Below are positions 41,474 through 49,516 of a stretch of DNA of 63,898 bases, one piece after another. Location of the stretch: IMG/VR virus record IMGVR_UViG_3300008110_000047, positions 1 through 63,898 of that record, one strand, 5' to 3'. Both the position numbers and the translations under genes were made by a program. Origin of the DNA: a virus. The number at the start of each line of letters is the position of its first letter. Position 1 is the first letter of the stretch. The notes below the pieces were generated by a model, which was not told where the DNA came from, did no database searches, and worked only from the letters and a program-made list of their open reading frames with translations.

Positions 41474-41624
41474 GGCCGTCCTTGATGCAAGGCACCGCCT
41501 TGATACGGAGCCGCTGACCTACCGCAGCGCGTAGCCCGAGTTCCCGGGCTTTCTCCGTATCAAGGGCGGGCACAAAGAAGCCCTCACCCGGCTTGAGGTG
41601 CGACCACGGGTAGTTGATTCGCAT
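41415..41624 (-). CDS. small protein overlapping both neighbours
   Basis: 69 residues from ATG 41624 (MRINYPWSHLKPGEGFFVP...). It overlaps the primase-helicase 3' end by 41 bp and the giant gene 3' end, in the opposite direction, by 59 bp. Sequence features GEGFFVP, LGLRAAVGQRL and IKDGLTGVWFY recur in my memory of other phage small proteins, so it is believed real. Function unknown. Confidence 0.6.
   Translation of the reverse strand: MRINYPWSHLKPGEGFFVPALDTEKARELGLRAAVGQRLRIKAVPCIKDGLTGVWFYLPPRARSGQDPS
41498..41565. repeat. 13-bp inverted repeat enclosing hairpins at the convergent junction
   Basis: CCTTGATACGGAG (41498-41510) and its exact complement CTCCGTATCAAGG (41553-41565). Inside are two more hairpins. 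The folded plus-strand RNA would be a long stem just after the giant gene stop. It lies in the coding frame of the minus-strand gene 41415-41624. Confidence 0.7.
41533..41554 (+). terminator. terminator-like hairpin for the plus block
   Basis: AGCCCG, 6-base loop, CGGGCT followed by TTCT: a short T-run, within the larger 13-bp inverted repeat. The only candidate terminator for the plus block; short T-run makes it uncertain. Confidence 0.45.
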
Positions 41625-44526
41625 CTATCTCGTCCGAGCGTCGGCTGATGTGCATGACGTTCACGCGCATCGTGGGGCCGTTGGTTTTGGACAGCATGTC
41701 CTTCTTCACGTAGGACACCCGGAACATCTTCTCAAGCTGCGCCTTGAAGTCCGCGTACCCGAAGGACATGGACACGCAGTGCTGCTTGAGCAGTTGCTCC
41801 TCGATGAAGTACTCGGTGTAGCCTTCTTGCAGGGTGTTGTGCTCGATGCGGCCCAGCACCTTCGTGCGGGTGATCGACTTGTCCACCGTGCTGCCATCGC
41901 CCCAACTGCTCATCAAGCTGCGCCCGCCGTCGGTCTTCCACAGCACCACGAAGCCGCCATAGTTGTCGCGGGTGTAGGCGTTCAGGACATCCTCCGCCGT
42001 GCGCACGCTGCGCCGCATCACGCCACGAGCCCGAGCCACGAGTTCCTTGAGCGCTTCGAGCACGCCTTTGACCGGGACCGTCAGGATGTTTGCGTACTTA
42101 GGACCTAGCAGGATGGCTGCCGAGATGATCTCCGTGCAGCCCGTGTGCCAGTAGCGCTCTTCGTCGGTGAACTCCATCTCGTCTTTCAGGCGCGCATGCA
42201 CCCTGCGCACGGTTTCTGCGCATACGTCTTGGTTGCGGACCATCCAGCGGACCCACGCTTCTCCAGCCACGCCGTAGTTGGTCTTGATCAGCTTGAGCGC
42301 CTCGCGCTCCTCGTCCGTCCATTGCAGCGGCTTGTTGGGCGTCCACTCCAGCAGGCGCAGCAGTTCCCCGTTGGAGGAGTGCTTGCGCGCGCCCGACATG
42401 TAGTCCGTCAGGTGCGTGTTGGAGGTCATGGTGCAGGTGAGCTTCCAGATCGAGTTGTTCACCCGCTCCTTGTTCGCGCCCGACTCCATGCGCTCCTTGC
42501 CTTGGCCCTCGGTCAAATCGAAGATGAACGCCGGGGCCCACTCCATGTTGTCCCGCGCCTTGGCCGTGATCTCGTCGATCAGCAGCGGCATCGAGTTCAG
42601 GAGGCCCGCCCTTTGCTGCATTGCAACAGGAGAAGTGCCCTTGCCCGTGCGGTAGTGGATCGGGTGGCCCCAGACCCCGGCCTTGGCCGACAGCGTGAGC
42701 GACTTGCCCGTGCCCGACTCGGTGGAGCCGATGTGCCAGACGAAGCCCTCGTACTCGGTGAAGCGCATGAGCGGGCAGCCGAAGCTGTCCAGACACACCG
42801 CCAGCATCGTGTACATCTTCCGGTGGATCATCAACTCCCAGTACTGCCGCCAGTTCTCCAGCGTGCCCTTGGACGCGGTGTTCTTGTTGATGTTCTCCAG
42901 CCCGGGCATGGGCACCCGCAACTCGCGCCCGTCAGGGGTGAACACCCGGTAGTTGTAGACGAAGCTGCCGTTGGGCTGCCAGCCGCATTGCAGGGGTACG
43001 TCCACCGCCTTCTTGGTCAGCGACGCCTCCTCGACACAGGCCCGCACGTAATCAAAAAGGTTGGCGTCGTTGCCCTTGCCGAAGCTGGCGATGATGTTCT
43101 GGCTGGCGAGGAACTTGACGGTCTCCTCCTTGGACACCACGCACTTGGACGGCATCGTGATGTTTTTCGCGCCATCGGGACGCACCGCCACGAGGTGCAC
43201 GGCATAGTCCTCCTCCTGCTTGAGCATGTCCACGACGAACAGGTCGTAGGCCAGAATCTGCACCTGCTTTTTGGACTTGGAGCCGTCCTCGCCCTCGATC
43301 ATGCGCTCGGCGTACACGCCGCCGTTGTGGCCGTAGGAGAAGCCCCGGGGAGGGCTGGGCCGCTTGACGACCCCATGGGGGAGCGCCTCGTCTGCCTCCA
43401 GCGCCTCGTCCACCGGGTCCTCGTACTCGAACTCAGCCTCGACATCCTCGGGCGGAGCTACAGAAATAAGTTTCTCAGTGTTGTCGGTCTTGACTTCCCG
43501 GCCAAGCGCCAGCGGGTTGGTGATCTTGTTGAAGTGCGGGCACCCTGAGCACACGCCCGGGTTCTCGCTGTCCATCTTCAGGCAGGGGTAGGGCCCCTTG
43601 ATGTCGCGCAGTTTCTCGCGCATGCGCTGCTCGGGATACGGGTGCAGTTCGCTCAGCCACACCGACCAGTCGTCGCCGTCCTCGCACACCTTGGTCCACG
43701 ACAGCAGCCCGCGCCAGATGGGTTCGAGGCCGTCTTCCTTGGGGTTGTCGATGTAGGCTTTAAGTTGTGCACAACCGGTGCCCGCCATCGTGCGGTCGTA
43801 AATCGGCTCGAACAGGGTCACGCTGTTTTGCAGCAGCTTGATCTGGGTGGTCCCCGGCTTGCGCGTGGGGCGCACACCTTGCAGCGGAGCGTCTACCTTG
43901 GCCACGAACTCGGGCTTGAGCTTGTCCTTGATGAACGCCTCGAAGGCCGCGAACTCGAAGGTGTCGCCAGCGCCAAGGAACTTCACCTCCCGGGGCGTGC
44001 CGTACTTCTTCTTGTGGTTGCGCGTGCCCGGAACCCGCAGCACCCGGGACACGTCCGCCGTGACGTTCATGTCGATGCGCAGCCCCTCCTGCTTGCACAG
44101 GCGCTTGAAGTTCTCGGCAACAGGTTTCCAAGTGGCAACAGGCAGAGTCTCGGTCAGCGGCCAGTAGACGTGCAGCCCCCCGCCCGACCCAACGAACCAC
44201 GGCGTGCCCAGCGCGTCCATGCCCGTCTTTTGCATGAACTCGGCCAGCGCAGCGGCAGCTTCCTTCTTGGAGGCGTACCCGTCCATGTCGATGAACATCG
44301 ACCGGATGTGACGTGCGTTCGTGCCCTCGCGGCTACCTTCCTCGGCAAACGTCGCCAGCGCGAAGTAGATGTCGTAGTTCGCCGCGTTCCACGCGTCGAT
44401 GTGGGGGATCAGGTCTTCAAGATTCTCCTCATAGCGGTGCTCCTTTTTATTACTTAGTTCCGCCGCGCAGTAGTACCCGTGACCCGGGGATGGCAGAACC
44501 GCCGCTAAGAAATCCAGCGGTGTCAT
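41584..44526 (-). CDS. primase-helicase: AEP-type primase with DUF927-like helicase
   Basis: 980 residues. N-terminal archaeo-eukaryotic primase: SMFIDMDGY (D80, D82), SGGGLHVYWPL (114-123), and SRVLRVPGTRNHK (160-172). A CSGCPH zinc-type segment follows (~331-335). The C-terminal ATPase has a Walker A near 605-612 (STESGTGKS), LLIDEI near 650 and an NTHLTDYMSGARKHSSNGELLRL stretch, as in the DUF927 group. It would prime and unwind at the fork, alongside the SSB, polymerase and SNF2 helicase genes. Confidence 0.85.
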   Translation of the reverse strand: MTPLDFLAAVLPSPGHGYYCAAELSNKKEHRYEENLEDLIPHIDAWNAANYDIYFALATFAEEGSREGTNARHIRSMFIDMDGYASKKEAAAALAEFMQKTGMDALGTPWFVGSGGGLHVYWPLTETLPVATWKPVAENFKRLCKQEGLRIDMNVTADVSRVLRVPGTRNHKKKYGTPREVKFLGAGDTFEFAAFEAFIKDKLKPEFVAKVDAPLQGVRPTRKPGTTQIKLLQNSVTLFEPIYDRTMAGTGCAQLKAYIDNPKEDGLEPIWRGLLSWTKVCEDGDDWSVWLSELHPYPEQRMREKLRDIKGPYPCLKMDSENPGVCSGCPHFNKITNPLALGREVKTDNTEKLISVAPPEDVEAEFEYEDPVDEALEADEALPHGVVKRPSPPRGFSYGHNGGVYAERMIEGEDGSKSKKQVQILAYDLFVVDMLKQEEDYAVHLVAVRPDGAKNITMPSKCVVSKEETVKFLASQNIIASFGKGNDANLFDYVRACVEEASLTKKAVDVPLQCGWQPNGSFVYNYRVFTPDGRELRVPMPGLENINKNTASKGTLENWRQYWELMIHRKMYTMLAVCLDSFGCPLMRFTEYEGFVWHIGSTESGTGKSLTLSAKAGVWGHPIHYRTGKGTSPVAMQQRAGLLNSMPLLIDEITAKARDNMEWAPAFIFDLTEGQGKERMESGANKERVNNSIWKLTCTMTSNTHLTDYMSGARKHSSNGELLRLLEWTPNKPLQWTDEEREALKLIKTNYGVAGEAWVRWMVRNQDVCAETVRRVHARLKDEMEFTDEERYWHTGCTEIISAAILLGPKYANILTVPVKGVLEALKELVARARGVMRRSVRTAEDVLNAYTRDNYGGFVVLWKTDGGRSLMSSWGDGSTVDKSITRTKVLGRIEHNTLQEGYTEYFIEEQLLKQHCVSMSFGYADFKAQLEKMFRVSYVKKDMLSKTNGPTMRVNVMHISRRSDEIDANQLPVVAPQAG

Positions 44527-44544
44527 TCAGAATCCTCGGGTTAT

Positions 44545-44703
44545 TTATTTCAGGTCGTCTGCAAGATGTTCGCCGTCCAGCGCGCGCACGAAGCGCTCGA
44601 CCAATTCCTTGATCCACTCAGGGGGCACCTTGTCGAAGCCCATGATGTACATGTACCGCAGGAGTTCGCGGTTCGTCAGGTTGTGTGGTTGAATGCCTTG
44701 CAT
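44545..44703 (-). CDS. 52-aa hypothetical protein
   Basis: ATG 44703 lies inside the HTH gene that precedes it. MQGIQPHNLTNRELLRY... helical, with DKVPPEWIKELVERF and an acidic end. No known motif. Short overlap of 28 bp with the regulator suggests translational coupling. Confidence 0.5.
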   Translation of the reverse strand: MQGIQPHNLTNRELLRYMYIMGFDKVPPEWIKELVERFVRALDGEHLADDLK

Positions 44704-44954
44704 GCTTTGCTCCAAGCGTCGTCGGCGGTGCTCGACGAACGAAGAATTGTTAGAAGGTCAGTGACGGCGGGGCGATAGGCAACGAACACTTCGCCGCCCT
44801 CGAACCAGTTGTAGACCGTCTGCCGGGACGCCCCGGTCAGCTTCGCGATCTTCGTCACAGGAAAGTCGAGGTGCACGGCCCAGCGCCCAAGCTGGTTGCC
44901 CAGCGTCTTGGGGGCCTTCTTGACCGTCTCGACGGTTTGAATTGAGTAGGACAT
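44676..44954 (-). CDS. HTH DNA-binding regulator
   Basis: 92 residues. VTKIAKLTGASRQTVYNWFEGGEVFVAY at about 33-60 is a Cro/HTH-type helix-turn-helix, the only clear DNA-binding repressor-like fold besides the NrdR-like gene. Just upstream of the primase-helicase. It could bind the dispersed GCGGACA dyads; that is speculation. Confidence 0.7.
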   Translation of the reverse strand: MSYSIQTVETVKKAPKTLGNQLGRWAVHLDFPVTKIAKLTGASRQTVYNWFEGGEVFVAYRPAVTDLLTILRSSSTADDAWSKACKAFNHTT

Positions 44955-45087
44955 GGTGTGGGTGGGGGACGAAACGGTTTACTACCCTCTTGCTTGCATG
45001 CCGGTGTCTAGAACAGCAAGTTTTCCGCTTCGGGCAAGGTCTGCTTTACGTTTTCACAGGCGAGCCGCCCGTCCCCCATAACCTTTC

Positions 45088-46041
45088 TTATTCGTCGTCC
45101 CAGTCGTCCACCATGGACGCGAGGTTGGCCTTGGCAGCGGGCACGGCGGAGGGCTTCTTCTCCTCCTTGCGCACCACGGGCTCGTCAACGTCCTCGGCCT
45201 CGACCTTAGCCTTGGCCTTCTTGGGCGGGGGCGGCGGAGCTTCTTCCTCGGCAGGCGCTTCCACCTTGGCCTTGGCGCGCGGCGCAGTGCCCTCAAGGGG
45301 GGCCGCGATCTTGGGCACGCCGTCCATCTTTGCCACCGTCATGGTGATCGCCTTGAGTGCTTCGCCGGACTTGGCCTTTTCTTGGCAGATGTCGTACTCG
45401 CCGTCGGTCAGGAAGCGCATGGCCTTAAACAGCAGCTTGGGGGACTCGCTGGAGGTGTCGAACTTCAGGCGCGTGATCACGTCCGTCGGGTCGATGTTCT
45501 GGGCAGCCAGCCACTGGGCGTAGGCTTTCAGGGGGCGCTTGTCACCGTCTTCCTTGCCGAAGATCGAGGTTGCGGGCAGGGCCAGTTGCAGCACGTCGCC
45601 TTCCACATCGTTGGCCAGCACCACAGCAAGACGCTGCTGATAGCGGCAGGCGCGGGAGTTTCCGTTGCCAGACCCGGCGATGTTCTGCGGGCACTCGTCG
45701 CACTTGGACGCTTGCTTCTTCTCGCTGTCCGGGCTCGGGGTCACGCCGTCGGCGGACCAGCAGTCGGGCGCACCCACATCACCTGCGTCGAACTTCTTGG
45801 CGTAGAACACGCGGTTCACGGTGGGCGCGGCGTTGACCACAACCACGTCCAGATGGCGGTCCTCGATGCTGGCAATCTCCTTGCCGCCGGACAGCAGACG
45901 GAACACGCCGCCCTTGATCGAGATGCGCTTGCTGCTGCCGCCACTGCCACCTGCGAGGGCCTTGGCTACATCGGACAGGCCGCCCCGACGCTTGACGAAA
46001 TCCGGCACTTGGCTCGGGTTGAACAGGGTTACGTTGCTCAT
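45088..46041 (-). CDS. single-stranded DNA-binding protein
   Basis: 317 residues, ATG after AAGGAGCAAAAC. N-terminal OB-like half with a CDECP...C zinc-binding loop (about 113-132), then helix and a Pro/Ala/Lys/Glu linker ending MVDDWDDE, a typical acidic SSB tail that recruits replication partners. Lies with the primase-helicase and polymerase genes. Zn-containing SSBs occur in other phages (e.g. gp32 type). Confidence 0.7.
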   Translation of the reverse strand: MSNVTLFNPSQVPDFVKRRGGLSDVAKALAGGSGGSSKRISIKGGVFRLLSGGKEIASIEDRHLDVVVVNAAPTVNRVFYAKKFDAGDVGAPDCWSADGVTPSPDSEKKQASKCDECPQNIAGSGNGNSRACRYQQRLAVVLANDVEGDVLQLALPATSIFGKEDGDKRPLKAYAQWLAAQNIDPTDVITRLKFDTSSESPKLLFKAMRFLTDGEYDICQEKAKSGEALKAITMTVAKMDGVPKIAAPLEGTAPRAKAKVEAPAEEEAPPPPPKKAKAKVEAEDVDEPVVRKEEKKPSAVPAAKANLASMVDDWDDE

Positions 46042-46055
46042 GTTTTGCTCCTTTA

Positions 46056-46352
46056 TTAAACGATCGTCCAGTCTTCGGACAACATGTCAGTCTGGCTTGC
46101 CAGCCAACCGGGGAGGTACGCTTGGCGGCCCTCCGAGTTCACGGTCCACATGTCGATGTGGGGGAGAATTTCCATCGAGTCCAGCCCGCGCGATTCGAGA
46201 AACTCGGCGTTGATCGGGCCGTCTTGGCGCAGCTTGTCTTTGGGAACGACGTAGCCGCCAGCCAGCACAAGGAACATGCCCTTGCCGTTCCAGCCGTGGC
46301 GCGCCACGCGCTTGCCGCTCTTGAGCGCGGCGATTGCTTCTCCGAAGTTCAT
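46056..46352 (-). CDS. DUF2829 / Tad2-like protein, possible anti-Thoeris
   Basis: 98 residues, AAGGAG upstream. MNFGEAIAALKSGKRVARHGWNGKGMFL... and GWLASQTDMLSEDWTIV are the two ends of the DUF2829 fold, in which Trp and Asp/Glu positions bind the ligand. The family includes Tad2, which soaks up the cyclic ADP-ribose messenger of Thoeris immunity. Central ~PHIDMWTVNSEGRQ is also typical. DUF2829 is widespread, and not every member has been tested. Confidence 0.8.
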   Translation of the reverse strand: MNFGEAIAALKSGKRVARHGWNGKGMFLVLAGGYVVPKDKLRQDGPINAEFLESRGLDSMEILPHIDMWTVNSEGRQAYLPGWLASQTDMLSEDWTIV

Positions 46353-46366
46353 TTCTACACTTCTCC

Positions 46367-46816
46367 TTACTTGGTTGGTTTGCGAACAGAAATCTGATAC
46401 TCCGTCACGGAGTTCAGCCCAGCGGGCACAACGCCGGGGTTTTCTTCTAGGAAGGTTGCCATGTTGGTCTGCGCGATGCGCTTCTCCAGCAGGTCAATCG
46501 CATCGTGCTTCTTGATGAACTCCTTGAGGGAGTCCCAATCCTGCGTCTGGTACCGCGTCTTGGTAGACAGCACCACAGTGCCGTTGTCAGTGCGCACCGA
46601 GTTGACGCCCATGACGAGCATCTGGTCCTTCAGTGCGTTCTTGACCGCGTCCTGCTGGCGCTTGATCTCCTCGACCTTCGAGTCGTACTCGGTGGTCAGG
46701 CGCTGGATTTCGGCAGCCATCTTGCGATACACGCGGGCCAGTTTGTCCATGGGGACAGCGACCAGCGTCGGCTCTTCTTTTGAGGAGGGTGCCTCCTCAT
46801 CATCGACATCACTCAT
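46367..46816 (-). CDS. coiled-coil protein of the replication module
   Basis: 149 residues. N-terminal acidic stretch, coiled coil (KMAAEIQRLTTEYDSKVEEIKRQQDAVKN), then MLVMGVNSVRTDNGTVVLSTKTRYQTQDWDSLKEFI and YQISVRKPTK. Similar proteins stand beside SSB and helicase genes in other podoviruses, in my memory. Possibly a recombination or nuclease mediator. Unassigned. Confidence 0.55.
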   Translation of the reverse strand: MSDVDDEEAPSSKEEPTLVAVPMDKLARVYRKMAAEIQRLTTEYDSKVEEIKRQQDAVKNALKDQMLVMGVNSVRTDNGTVVLSTKTRYQTQDWDSLKEFIKKHDAIDLLEKRIAQTNMATFLEENPGVVPAGLNSVTEYQISVRKPTK

Positions 46817-46850
46817 TGCGTTCTCCGTTGGTTTTGTTTTGTCTAGGGTT

Positions 46851-46879
46851 TGACATGCTACATGAAAATTCGGTCAGTG
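46851..46879 (-). promoter_or_regulatory. weak minus-strand promoter candidate
   Basis: In the 75-bp gap after the helicase gene: TTGCAC, about 16 bp, TAGCAT on the minus strand. It would serve the coiled-coil, Tad2-like and SSB genes. Weak match. Confidence 0.3.
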
Positions 46880-46891
46880 CAACTCCTTCCT

Positions 46892-48454
46892 TCACAAATT
46901 TTTTATCTCGCTGTCGAACATGCCGACGAGCAGCGCGTGGTCGTTTACTTTGGTGTTCATGGCCTTGAACAGCTTCTTCTCGATGGGGCTCGACTCGATG
47001 TGCACCACCGTGACCTTGTCGGAGTCTTGACCTTTGCGGTCAGCGCGTGCTATGCACTGCGTGTACATCTCGACGCTCATCAGCGGGCCATAGAACACAA
47101 CCGTGTCGGCAGCAGTCAGGGTAATCCCGTGTGCCGTGGCTTGGGGCTGCATCACCAGCACGCGGATCGTGTCCGTGGTCTGGAAGTCGTTGATGATCTT
47201 GCCGCGCTTGTTGGCCGCCACGTCGCCGTGAATTGTGTCCACGCCGATGCCTTGCTTTTGAAGGTGCGCCACGATGGTGTCGATGCTGGAGCGAAACAGC
47301 GCGAAGATGATGACCTTGCGGGACGTTTCCTCTAGCACCTCATCCAGCACGTTCAAGCGCGGGGCCGCATCGAACTCCACCACCTCCTTGTCGTCGGTGT
47401 AGGCAGCGCCGCAGGAGATTTGCAGCAACTTGTTTACGGCAACTCCGGCATTGACCGCGCTGATCGTTTCGCCCGCCGCGCGCACCAGCATCTGCTCCTT
47501 GAGCAGTTTGTAGTATTTGTTCTGCTGCGGGGTCATCGGCACCTCGCGGGTCACCGTCACCACCGGGGGCAGGTCCAGACACTGCGCCTTGGTAAAGCGC
47601 ACGGCAGGTTGCAGTGCGGTAAAAACGGTGGCCGTCGCGTCGGCTTTGGGGGCCCACTTGAACATGCTGATTTTGTTCATGACCTTGTCGCGCCACGCCG
47701 TGTAGAACTTCGGAACACCGCCGGGGTTCACCAGCTTGGCCAAGCCGTACGCATCCACCGGGGACTGCGAGGCCGGGGTGCCCGTCATCATCCACAGGTA
47801 GGTCTCGGGGCGGATGATCGAGGCCAGCGCCTTCCAGCGGCGGGTCTGCGGGTTCTTGTAGGCGTTGGCTTCGTCCACGATCACGAGGTCGAACCGCCCG
47901 TCGTTGATGATCTCCTGCGCAATCAGGTTCAGCCCGTCGTAGTTGGTGATGACGATCTCGTAGTCCTTCTGGATCATCTCGATGCGCCGTGCAGCTTGCG
48001 CATGGTGGGCCACAACGGCGGAGCGATGAATGATCGACTGGTTGATGTCGCCCATCCACGCGGACTGCATGATCGACAGCGGGCACAGGATCAGCACCCG
48101 GCGCACGTCTCCGCGCTTCATCAGGTAGTCGGCTGCCCAGAGGGCCGACAGCGTCTTGCCCGTGCCGGGGTCATTGAAGCAGAACGCACGGCGGTACAGC
48201 GTGAGGAAGCTGGCCGTCTCGATCTGGTGCTGCATGGGCTTGAAGCGTCCGGGCCAGTCGTAGCGTTTGGTGATGGGGCTGGGGGCGTTCTTCACGCCGA
48301 GGTTGCGCAGCACCCGCGTTTCATCGAGGCCCCAGTACACGGCGATCTCGTAAGTGCCGTTGTCCTCGGAGAGGACTTTGTGCTTGGGGATGACTTGATA
48401 CTTGCCGGGGTTGCGCGTGCGCAGCACCAGCGCTTTGTTGTCAACGATTTGCAA
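46892..48454 (-). CDS. SNF2-family DNA helicase
   Basis: 520 residues from TTG 48454, with GGAG seven bases before it and a 14-bp overlap with the previous gene. Walker A NDPGTGKT (94-101), DEAN (194-197), MTGTPAS, and C-terminal IIFALFRSSIDTIVAHL ... HGDV ... QCIARADRKGQDSDKVTV. SF2 enzymes of this class unwind or remodel DNA during phage replication and recombination. Confidence 0.88.
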   Translation of the reverse strand: MQIVDNKALVLRTRNPGKYQVIPKHKVLSEDNGTYEIAVYWGLDETRVLRNLGVKNAPSPITKRYDWPGRFKPMQHQIETASFLTLYRRAFCFNDPGTGKTLSALWAADYLMKRGDVRRVLILCPLSIMQSAWMGDINQSIIHRSAVVAHHAQAARRIEMIQKDYEIVITNYDGLNLIAQEIINDGRFDLVIVDEANAYKNPQTRRWKALASIIRPETYLWMMTGTPASQSPVDAYGLAKLVNPGGVPKFYTAWRDKVMNKISMFKWAPKADATATVFTALQPAVRFTKAQCLDLPPVVTVTREVPMTPQQNKYYKLLKEQMLVRAAGETISAVNAGVAVNKLLQISCGAAYTDDKEVVEFDAAPRLNVLDEVLEETSRKVIIFALFRSSIDTIVAHLQKQGIGVDTIHGDVAANKRGKIINDFQTTDTIRVLVMQPQATAHGITLTAADTVVFYGPLMSVEMYTQCIARADRKGQDSDKVTVVHIESSPIEKKLFKAMNTKVNDHALLVGMFDSEIKNL

Positions 48455-48863
48455 GGACGTTCTCCACGTTTTCTTTCAGGCGGGCCCAGCCACTCATGTG
48501 CTCAAACAGGCCGTTCTGCTCAAGCCGCAGCCACGCGTCGGCATAAAATTCTTCACCTTCTTGCAGCGGCTGTGAGCCGTCCACCCATTGGTCGCCGTGC
48601 TTGGCTTGCCACAGCGTCACAAGTTGCGCCAGCGGGATTTGAAATGCCTCGCGCTTGTTTGGATTGAAGGGGTTTTGTTTCCTCTGAAGCCCGTACCCAC
48701 CGAGAATTCCCGGCGATGAGTTCATCGCTATTTGGTTCAGCGCTTGCTGCTCTCGCGCTTTCATCTTCTGGTGCTCAATCTCTTGCTGCATCTTCAGCAA
48801 CTGAAGGTGCTCTTCGTACTGCTGGGCGTGTCGCTTCTGGTCTTTGCTTTCAAAAATTGCCAT
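48441..48863 (-). CDS. hypothetical protein with a domain shared by its neighbour
   Basis: 140 residues from ATG 48863, GGAG 6 bases upstream. N-terminal coiled coil (KRHAQQYEEHLQLLKMQQEIEHQKMKAR), then LVTLWQAKHGDQWVDGSQPLQEGEEFYADAWLRLEQNGLFE. The same W-x-K-x-G-x-x-W-V-D pattern occurs in the next gene upstream. Unknown. Confidence 0.55.
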   Translation of the reverse strand: MAIFESKDQKRHAQQYEEHLQLLKMQQEIEHQKMKAREQQALNQIAMNSSPGILGGYGLQRKQNPFNPNKREAFQIPLAQLVTLWQAKHGDQWVDGSQPLQEGEEFYADAWLRLEQNGLFEHMSGWARLKENVENVLANR

Positions 48864-48882
48864 CACTTTCTCCTTCATTGTT

Positions 48883-49248
48883 TTACTCCGGCATGCGGCA
48901 CACGTACCGCGCTCTATCCGTGAGGTAGTGCACCTCCAACTCGCTGAGCGAGCGAAGGCGCTTGTAGACCAGCCCGTAGAACGCGTCCTCCATGATGTCC
49001 GTGAGGTCCACCCATTCGGTGCCAAACTTTGTCAGCCACAAGTTGATGAGCGTCTCCACCTTGGTGTTGAACACGTCACTGTTGAGGTCGCGCTCAGACA
49101 CTTTGTCTACATCCGTGATGACGCCGCCCGGTGCGTGGATGGTGCCGCTGTTGCCAAAGGGGCCGCCCGAATGGCTGGGGTTGTAGATGTATGGGCCGCC
49201 CGGCGCAACGGTTGTGTCGGTGACGATGGTGTGGAAGCTGTTGCTCAT
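48883..49248 (-). CDS. hypothetical protein sharing the WVD domain
   Basis: 121 residues. Gly/Pro-rich N-terminus (VAPGGPYIYNPSHSGGPFGNSG) and LINLWLTKFGTEWVDLTDIMEDAFYGLVYKRLRSLSELE at the end, parallel to the previous gene. ATGA-type overlap with the HNH gene. Unknown function. Confidence 0.5.
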   Translation of the reverse strand: MSNSFHTIVTDTTVAPGGPYIYNPSHSGGPFGNSGTIHAPGGVITDVDKVSERDLNSDVFNTKVETLINLWLTKFGTEWVDLTDIMEDAFYGLVYKRLRSLSELEVHYLTDRARYVCRMPE

Positions 49249-49505
49249 TTCACCGAGTGGTCCTTGTTGCGCTTGTACGAGCGATTGGCGCTGGCGGGCA
49301 CCGCCTTGAGGTTGTTGCGCGTCGTCGTGCCGCCCTTGGACAGCGGCTTCTTGTGGTCAACGTCCTTGCCGTCGCCCTTGTGCACAACGCCTTCGCGCTC
49401 CAGCATGGCTCGGGCTTTGTTGCGTGCGGCTCGACGTTTCTTGACCTCGGGCTTCTGGTCGTAGGCGGGGTAGGCTTCGCGGTCAGCGGGGTTCTTGTAG
49501 GGCAT
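49245..49505 (-). CDS. HNH endonuclease
   Basis: 86 residues, very basic. VDHKKPLSKGGTTTRNNLKAVPASANRSYKRNKD fits the HNH core: DH, the Asn in RNN, and the final Asn/His region. Phage HNH proteins nick DNA and act in packaging or homing. It is free-standing and among replication genes, so could be mobile. No intron seen. Confidence 0.7.
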   Translation of the reverse strand: MPYKNPADREAYPAYDQKPEVKKRRAARNKARAMLEREGVVHKGDGKDVDHKKPLSKGGTTTRNNLKAVPASANRSYKRNKDHSVK

Positions 49506-49516
49506 GACTTACTCCT

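Noticed and set aside
42145-43548. 467-codon plus-strand frame
   Set aside because: Antisense to the primase-helicase gene with its clear motifs.
47420-48667. 415-codon plus-strand frame
   Set aside because: Antisense to the SNF2 helicase gene.
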